Shown in pieces: positions 39,552-41,867 of a stretch of 41,867 nucleotides of DNA. The translations under genes were made by a program, and so were the position numbers. The DNA lies in assembly GCA_902616905.1 (NCBI GenBank), contig CACMUP010000013.1, positions 1 through 41,867 of the forward strand. The letters are read 5' to 3'. The DNA comes from an uncultured Bacteroidota bacterium (GTDB lineage Bacteria > Bacteroidota > Bacteroidia > Flavobacteriales > Flavobacteriaceae). How positions within the stretch are numbered: the first letter of the stretch is position 1; every line of letters begins with the position of its first letter. The notes beneath the pieces were generated by a model. The model worked only from the letters and a program-made list of their open reading frames with translations. It made no database searches and was not told the DNA's origin.

Positions 39552-41138
39552 ATGAAAAATTGGAGCGCATATTCAATTCTATTTATTTCAATTTTAATAA
39601 GTTTAATTTCATGTAAATACCCAAAAGAGGCTCAAATGAAAAATAAAACTCAAGATGAAATTTTATATAGGCCTAATTTTCATTTTTCTCCAAGAAATAA
39701 TTGGATGAATGATCCTAACGGAATGTTTTTTTATAAGGGGAATTACCACTTATATTTCCAACATAATCCTTATTCTAATGTATGGGGACCAATGCATTGG
39801 GGGCATGCTATAAGTAAGGATTTAATTAATTGGGAGGAACAACCAATAGCTATATATCCTGATGATCTAGGTACAATTTTTTCTGGTAGTTCAGTGGTTG
39901 ATTTAAAAAATACATCAGGGTTTGGATCTATTGAAAACCCTCCAATTGTAGCTATTTATACAAATCATAATGCCCAAAAAGAAAAAGAGGGGTCAAAATC
40001 ATTTCAGTCGCAAAGTATAGCATACTCTTTAGATGAAGGACAAACTTGGACTAAATATAAAGGGAACCCTGTTATTGAAAATCCAGGTATTAGAGACTTT
40101 AGAGACCCAAAAGTTATTTGGTTTGATAAAGAAAAAAAATGGATATTGATTTTAGCTGCGTCTCAACTAACTAAATTTTATCAATCAAAGGACTTAAAAA
40201 ATTGGGAATATATGTCTTCTTTTGGCGAGGGGATTGGAAATCATGACGGCGTTTGGGAATGTCCTGACCTTATTGAATTATATGTTGAGGGGACATCTAA
40301 ATCAAAATGGGTACATTTAGTAAGTATTAACCCAGGAGGACCCAATGGGGGTAGTGCTACTCAATATTTTGTTGGAGAATTTGATGGCGAACGTTTTATT
40401 ATCGATTCTGATTTTGAGTTACAAATGAAAAAGGAACATAATTTTTGGACTGATTTTGGAAAGGATAATTATGCAGGAGTAACCTACAATAATTGGAGGA
40501 GTAAAAGGTTAGGAATTCTTTATCAAGGATGGATGTCTAATTGGCAATATGCAAATGTTGTACCGACTTTAAAATGGAGAAGCACAATGACACTTCCCAG
40601 AGAGCTCTCACTTTATTTATCTCAAGACTCTATTTATAGAATACGGTCAAAAGATATTACTCATTATAAAGAATCTTTTATTAAAAAAGTAGAAAAAGAA
40701 AATATTAGCTTAAACAAAAGCACAATGCTTCTAAATAAAGACGAATTAGATCTAACAAAGGCAAAAATAGAACTTGAGATTAATAACATGGAAGAAGTTA
40801 AATATACTTTTATAGTCTCTAATAACAAAGGAGATTTTCTAACCTTTGGATATGATCATAAAGAAAAACAGTTTTTTATAGACAGATCGAATTCAGGGGT
40901 AGTTGAATTTTCTGAAAATTTTGCATTGAAGCCCTCTATTGCCCCACGCTTTAGAAAAGATGATAATTTAAAAATCAATTTTATTTTAGATAAAACATCT
41001 GTAGAATTATTTTACGATGAGGGAGAAACAGTAATGACTGAAATCTTTTTTCCTAATGAACCATTTCAGACTTTATCTCTTGAAACATCTGCTAAAAAAA
41101 GTACTTTGAAGAATTTAAAGTTTCAAGAAATAAAATAA
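39552..41138 (+). CDS. GH32 fructan hydrolase lipoprotein (levanase/inulinase/invertase type)
   Basis: A 528-residue glycoside hydrolase. The lipobox L-I-S-C (Cys at about residue 22) follows a hydrophobic signal, so it is probably a membrane lipoprotein. The five-bladed propeller domain carries the GH32 catalytic triad: nucleophile Asp54 in W-M-N-D-P-N-G, transition-state stabiliser Asp185 in R-D-F-R-D-P, and acid/base Glu236 in W-E-C-P-D-L. A C-terminal beta-sandwich (about 370-528) contains S-V-E-L-F-Y-D-E-G. It should cleave beta-fructosides such as levan, inulin or sucrose. The gene follows the sugar porter by one base and precedes the epimerase by 32 bases. No SusC/SusD pair is present within the window. 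Confidence 0.94.
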   Translation: MKNWSAYSILFISILISLISCKYPKEAQMKNKTQDEILYRPNFHFSPRNNWMNDPNGMFFYKGNYHLYFQHNPYSNVWGPMHWGHAISKDLINWEEQPIAIYPDDLGTIFSGSSVVDLKNTSGFGSIENPPIVAIYTNHNAQKEKEGSKSFQSQSIAYSLDEGQTWTKYKGNPVIENPGIRDFRDPKVIWFDKEKKWILILAASQLTKFYQSKDLKNWEYMSSFGEGIGNHDGVWECPDLIELYVEGTSKSKWVHLVSINPGGPNGGSATQYFVGEFDGERFIIDSDFELQMKKEHNFWTDFGKDNYAGVTYNNWRSKRLGILYQGWMSNWQYANVVPTLKWRSTMTLPRELSLYLSQDSIYRIRSKDITHYKESFIKKVEKENISLNKSTMLLNKDELDLTKAKIELEINNMEEVKYTFIVSNNKGDFLTFGYDHKEKQFFIDRSNSGVVEFSENFALKPSIAPRFRKDDNLKINFILDKTSVELFYDEGETVMTEIFFPNEPFQTLSLETSAKKSTLKNLKFQEIK

Positions 41139-41170
41139 ATTAGCATGTCTTTATTTAAAGAAGATAAAGA

Positions 41171-41867
41171 ATGAAAATCAACTATTATAAAGTAAAACTC
41201 AAAAAAAGATTTCCTTTAGCCATAAGTAGGGGAGTGAGATACGATTCTATGAATCTTTTCATGAGATATGAAAAAGATGGGATTATTGGATGGGGTGAGG
41301 CAGCACCTGGAGAAACAGAAGGTGCAAGCACTACAGAAGAGGTTCAAAAAGAATTAGAAAAATTTGTAGCTACAGGTATTGAAGGAGAATCTCTCCAAGA
41401 CCTTTATGATAGATCAAAAGAATTAAAAATTCCACCTTGTGCATATGCAGCATTAGATATTGCACTTTGGGATTGGACAGCGAAAAAAGCAGGTTTACCC
41501 CTTTATCAAATTTTAGGTTTTCAAAGACCTCACATACCAACTTCTGTAACAATTGGGATTAATACACCTGATGTAATTAAAAAAAGGATTCCACTCTTAT
41601 TGGATGGCACTACTGTCAAATCTTTGAAAATTAAATTAGGATCACCAAAGGGAATAAGTGCTGATAAAATCATGTATGAACAAGTTGTTGAAAGTACAAA
41701 GGATTATAATGTAAAAATTAGAGTTGATGCAAACGGAGGATGGAATGTAAAAGACGCTAAATATATGATGCAATGGTTAGCTGAAAGGGGAGTTGATTAT
41801 ATAGAACAACCTTTAAAGGAAGGAGAAGAAAATGAGTTAGAAAAGATTTATAATGATCGTCCCTTAC
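41171..41867 (+). CDS. Dipeptide-epimerase-like enolase-superfamily enzyme, partial
   Basis: The frame opens at ATG 41171 and runs off the window end after 232 codons without a stop. It belongs to the enolase superfamily, muconate-lactonising/dipeptide epimerase branch. It has an N-terminal capping domain with G-W-G-E-A-A-P, the P-P-C-A-Y-A-A-L-D-I-A-L-W-D segment, catalytic Lys pair K153-I-K155, and metal ligands Asp186 in R-V-D-A-N-G-G-W and Glu212 in I-E-Q-P-L. About one third of the protein, including the third metal ligand and the second catalytic Lys, is missing. L-Ala-D/L-Glu or related dipeptide epimerases act on peptides, for example from cell-wall recycling, which fits the nearby peptidases better than the GH32. 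Probably in one operon with the sugar porter and GH32. Confidence 0.85.
   Translation, partial: MKINYYKVKLKKRFPLAISRGVRYDSMNLFMRYEKDGIIGWGEAAPGETEGASTTEEVQKELEKFVATGIEGESLQDLYDRSKELKIPPCAYAALDIALWDWTAKKAGLPLYQILGFQRPHIPTSVTIGINTPDVIKKRIPLLLDGTTVKSLKIKLGSPKGISADKIMYEQVVESTKDYNVKIRVDANGGWNVKDAKYMMQWLAERGVDYIEQPLKEGEENELEKIYNDRPL

Overview
This is a chromosomal segment of a low-GC marine-type member of the Bacteroidota, most likely Flavobacteriaceae. The evidence is AT-rich genes with weak ribosome binding sites, a type IX secretion system (T9SS) type B sorting domain with its PorP/SprF partner, a GldA/GldF/GldG-like ABC transporter, DUF2911 and CPXCG small proteins, and peptidase genes with lipoprotein-type or Sec signal peptides. 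The species cannot be named from the window.

Layout. (1) Positions 1-7911: a tRNA gene with a CAT anticodon (226-299) is followed by about 7.6 kb that ends in a 14-bp copy of the tRNA 3' end (7898-7911), with a second terminator just beyond it. This is the footprint of an element integrated at a tRNA 3' end. The interval holds a four-helix membrane protein, a DUF1569 protein, a leftward gldA-gldF-gldG-DUF4340 ABC transporter operon, a small secreted protein, an excisionase-like helix-turn-helix gene, several families of short repeats, and no recognisable integrase. (2) Positions 8.1-10.3 kb: short single genes (NTF2/SnoaL-like, DUF2911, CPXCG zinc-ribbon-like, a membrane protein). (3) Positions 10.3-29.0 kb, all leftward: a LuxR-type HTH protein, a 5599-residue T9SS type B surface protein and a PorP/SprF protein, joined by two TGATG stop/start overlaps, then two DoxX-like membrane proteins. 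(4) Positions 29.3-41.9 kb: aconitase, then secreted or lipoprotein hydrolases (M14 carboxypeptidase, penicillin-acylase-type S45 hydrolase, M81/MlrC metallopeptidase), and a divergent operon of a sugar-porter MFS transporter, a GH32 fructan hydrolase and a dipeptide-epimerase-like enolase-superfamily enzyme cut by the window end.

How the parts work together. The giant protein is the centrepiece. It has a signal peptide, a right-handed beta-helix, Ig-like domains, a LamG-like domain, and two copies of a roughly 930-residue supermodule. Each supermodule is an Ig-like domain with a seven-bladed beta-propeller inserted in one loop, then an Ig-like domain, then a BspA/DUF285 repeat block. More Ig/cadherin-like domains follow, then a long aspartate-rich thrombospondin type 3 stalk, and the type B sorting domain. 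The adjacent SprF protein is the expected outer-membrane partner for export or anchoring. The small HTH protein fused to the same transcript by start/stop overlap looks like a built-in regulator. The right-hand genes look like a peptide and fructan scavenging locus.

The strongest leads are the tRNA-flanked island, the regulator-adhesin-SprF cassette, and the nested, duplicated domain architecture of the adhesin. All family names here come from reading motifs by eye; no database search was run.
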